Positions 7,482 to 8,887 of a stretch of DNA of 8,887 nucleotides are shown here, one piece after another. A program made the position numbers and the translations under genes. The notes beneath the pieces are model-generated. The model was not told the DNA's origin, searched no databases, and worked only from the letters and a program-made list of their open reading frames with translations. Source of the stretch: JBFLVN01 sp040758475 (GTDB lineage Bacteria; JAGRBM01); contig JBFLVN010000153.1 of the NCBI GenBank assembly GCA_040758475.1, positions 1-8,887 on the forward strand. Reading direction: 5' to 3'. Position 1 is the stretch's first letter, and the number at the start of each line of letters is the position of its first letter.

Positions 7482-7914
7482 TCAAAATCGATTAACTCCT
7501 AATGGGCTGGCATCAGTCATTGGAGGTGATCTGACAAATTTGGATGTCGTTTTATCAGCATCCCATTCAGATTTGTTTGCGTGCAGCGAACAAATTACAG
7601 GTATCATTGTTACCCCTAAAATTGTATTGCGTGTTTTAAGGTCGCTTCGTGATGGAATGGAGAATCCAGCTCGTGTTCAGGCGTGGGCTTCGTTTCTCCG
7701 TCGCGGGTTTGTAAGCAACCCATCTGCAAAAGAACCAATTTCTCCGATTGATATCGCTTTCAGCTCGACCTTTGAAGATGAAATCGTAGAAGTATTGGGG
7801 CGGCTTGACGAATTGGGGGATCTTATTGACGGCAATATCAGCGAAAAAGAACTTGATGGAATGATTGCTCGGTTAGAAACACTGTCAACAAACCCTCCAG
7901 TGAAAGAGAAATAG
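7468..7914 (+). CDS. Probable immunity protein to the RHS toxin tip
   Basis: A 148-residue, AT-rich gene starts at ATG 7468, overlaps the toxin stop by 14 bases and ends with TAG at 7912-7914. It has no signal peptide or membrane segment, so it should be cytoplasmic. The N-terminal half is mixed (RLTPNGLASVIGG). The middle carries 'NPARVQAWASFLRRGFV', then PISPIDIAF. The C-terminal half is a strongly acidic helix-rich stretch (FEDEIVEVLGRLDELGDLID, ISEKELDGMIARLE). The acidic half could pair with the basic toxin. I recall similar RVQAWASFLRRG / RLDEIGD-type small proteins next to RHS genes but cannot name a family. The role rests on position, tight overlap and shared low GC, all standard for toxin-immunity pairs. 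It could instead be another cassette gene, but that is less likely. Confidence 0.78.
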   Translation: MAVRNQNRLTPNGLASVIGGDLTNLDVVLSASHSDLFACSEQITGIIVTPKIVLRVLRSLRDGMENPARVQAWASFLRRGFVSNPSAKEPISPIDIAFSSTFEDEIVEVLGRLDELGDLIDGNISEKELDGMIARLETLSTNPPVKEK

Positions 7915-7921
7915 AACAGGA

Positions 7922-8053
7922 ATGACCTTTAAACGGATGATTAAGTCAGCTTTGGAGTTTTACAAATTACGTATTAGCGATAATCCCGACGACTACCATC
8001 GTGCCGCTGTACTCCCCAAAAATCCCATCCGCCTTCACGCCGCCAGCCGGTAG
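7922..8053 (+). pseudogene. 5' fragment of a third cassette gene, cut by an insertion sequence
   Basis: An ATG at 7922 follows the immunity stop by seven bases and opens a frame of 43 codons to TAG at 8051. The first 28 codons (MTFKRMIKSALEF, then YKLRISDNPDDYHRA) look like genuine protein and share the low GC of the cassette. The remaining codons (VLPKNPIRLHAASR) lie beyond the putative insertion-sequence end at ~8008 and have its GC-rich character, so they are probably accidental read-through. AGGA abuts the ATG at 7922, a poor spacing; the in-frame ATG at 7937 is an alternative start. Function unknown; it may be a second immunity gene or the next gene of the module. The rest of it, if it survives, should be on the far side of the element, outside the window. 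Confidence 0.55.
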
Positions 8054-8887
8054 TCGTGTTGGAGGCCGCCGAGCACCGGTTTGGCCACTAGCCGCCCATC
8101 CGGCGGGGGTTTGATCCGCAGTTCGGGGTAAGGGTTTGGAATCGCCGCCGTCCCTTGGTGGGGTCGGGCACGATTATAAAACTCGATAAATTCTTTCGTG
8201 ACACGGTAGACGTGGTGCTCGCTTAAGAAAATGAAGTGGTCGAGGGCCTCCCGGCGTAGGGTCCGCATGAACCGCTCCAGGTGGGCGTTGGCCTTGGGGG
8301 CGCCATAGGGCGTCGGGATACCTTTCAAGCCCATCACCTCCGAAAGCCATTCGTCCAGGTTGGAGCGGTATCGGGGATCGTCAGGGTAACGCCCATAGAG
8401 GGCGTCGTTGTCGTGAATGAAGAAGCGAGCCTGGGGCGAATTTTGGGCGGCTTCCACGATTTGCCGCTTGATCCACTCGAAACGAGGGTTGGTTGTCGCG
8501 TTGAAATGGACGATCCGCCGGGATTCGATCTCCAGAATCACGAGGACGTAAACGGCCCGGAAAGCGGTTGTGTATTGGACGAGGAAATCGCAGCAAAGAA
8601 TCTCCCGGCCGTGGGCTTTGAGAAAATTTCGCCACGAAAGACCCCGGGGCCTTGTAGGAAGGACCATGTATTTCGCCACCGTGGCGGGCGAATGATAGAT
8701 GCCGAACTTGATTCGAAGCTCTTCCGCGATCCGGTCCTGGCCCCATCCGGGGTTCTCACGACTCATCTGCTTGATAAAGGCGATGTGCTTCGCCGGGATT
8801 TTCGGCCTTCCGGGTTTCCCCCGGGACTTCCAGCGCCAGAAAGCCCTAAACCCCGCCCGCTGCCACTGGACGACTGTGGCGGGTTGA
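8008..8887 (-). mobile_element. Insertion sequence with rve/DDE transposase, one end inside the window
   Basis: The left end is placed at about 8008, where TGTACTCCCCAAAAAT begins. It starts with TG, resembles the TGTACTG..CCC ends of IS3-family (IS150-like) elements, lies 27 bases beyond the transposase stop, and coincides with the switch from AT-rich cassette to GC-rich sequence. The transposase reads toward this end on the minus strand. The other terminal repeat and any target-site duplication lie outside the window, so the exact boundary is not proved. Confidence 0.7.
8035..8887 (-). CDS. Integrase-core (rve) DDE transposase, 5' partial
   Basis: The minus-strand frame is open from the window edge to TGA at 8037-8035, about 283 codons. 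The ATG at 8766 is internal: upstream codons read TVVQWQRAGFRAFWRWKSRG then KPGRPKIPAKHIAF, the helix-turn-helix and 'WRWKSR.KPGRP' element found before the catalytic core in this family. Next come ENPGWGQDRIAEEL and SPATVAKYM (second HTH). The catalytic core has the first Asp in EILCCDFLVQYT, the second in FFIHDNDALYG, and Glu in APKANAHLERFMRTLRREAL. The end has FYNRARPHQG and a VLGGLQHDY C-terminus typical of IS3/IS481-like integrase-core transposases. The protein cuts and joins DNA ends of its own element. It appears intact as far as seen. Spacing between the second Asp and the Glu is longer than usual, 44 residues. Confidence 0.9.
   Translation of the reverse strand, partial: QPATVVQWQRAGFRAFWRWKSRGKPGRPKIPAKHIAFIKQMSRENPGWGQDRIAEELRIKFGIYHSPATVAKYMVLPTRPRGLSWRNFLKAHGREILCCDFLVQYTTAFRAVYVLVILEIESRRIVHFNATTNPRFEWIKRQIVEAAQNSPQARFFIHDNDALYGRYPDDPRYRSNLDEWLSEVMGLKGIPTPYGAPKANAHLERFMRTLRREALDHFIFLSEHHVYRVTKEFIEFYNRARPHQGTAAIPNPYPELRIKPPPDGRLVAKPVLGGLQHDYRLAA

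Noticed and set aside
7915..8034. Terminator or promoter between the immunity gene and the insertion sequence
   Set aside because: I see no stem-loop followed by a T-run and no convincing -35/-10 pair; the gap is better explained by the truncated ORF.
8051..8053. The third ORF as a complete 43-residue gene
   Set aside because: The last ~15 codons lie in the insertion sequence and have different composition, so the stop is more likely accidental.
1..8887. CRISPR array, tRNA, rRNA or riboswitch
   Set aside because: No short regularly spaced direct repeats and no cloverleaf or conserved RNA sequence were seen by eye; nearly all bases are covered by protein-coding motifs.

Overview
The window comes from a GC-rich bacterial genome. 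Most of it reads about 60-65% GC by eye, and long shadow reading frames run on both strands. The host could be a delta-proteobacterium, myxobacterium, acidobacterium or similar lineage, but nothing here fixes the taxon. The main content is the 3' part of one very large secreted RHS/YD-repeat polymorphic toxin gene, with its probable immunity gene, a broken third gene and the edge of an insertion sequence.

Layout. (1) Bases 3-7481, plus strand, form one uninterrupted reading frame already open at the window edge. In order it encodes at least four Ig-like (He_PIG/cadherin-like) repeats, a carboxypeptidase-regulatory-like beta-sandwich, a Cys-containing linker with a conserved 'LGGW...HH.YDP....LGDG' element, NHL beta-propeller repeats, a long YD-repeat shell, an RHS core with the DPxx...DPxG self-cleavage region, and a 163-residue C-terminal tip. 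The tip has a hydrophobic pre-toxin segment ending in PGGGY and then a small basic domain that I do not recognise. (2) Bases 7468-7914 encode a 148-residue protein whose start overlaps the toxin stop by 14 bases; by position it is the immunity protein. (3) Bases 7922-~8007 hold the start of a third, AT-rich reading frame that appears to be cut off by an insertion sequence. (4) From ~8008 to the right edge, minus strand, is an insertion sequence with an rve/DDE transposase that runs out of the window.

Composition marks the history. The first ~5.1 kb are C-rich on the + strand. From about 5.1-5.2 kb to ~6.95 kb the same reading frame becomes G-rich. From ~6.95 kb, just before the end of the RHS core, GC content drops sharply through the toxin tip, immunity gene and third ORF, and it rises again inside the insertion sequence. 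This is the expected signature of a swapped-in toxin tip and immunity cassette on a resident RHS trunk.

Working model (inference). The trunk is exported and its RHS/YD shell encloses the C-terminal tip. Self-cleavage after the DPKG motif frees the tip for delivery into a competitor, and the overlapping small gene protects the producer. The most original parts are the unassigned toxin tip with its overlapping partner, and the teneurin-like order of domains in the trunk.
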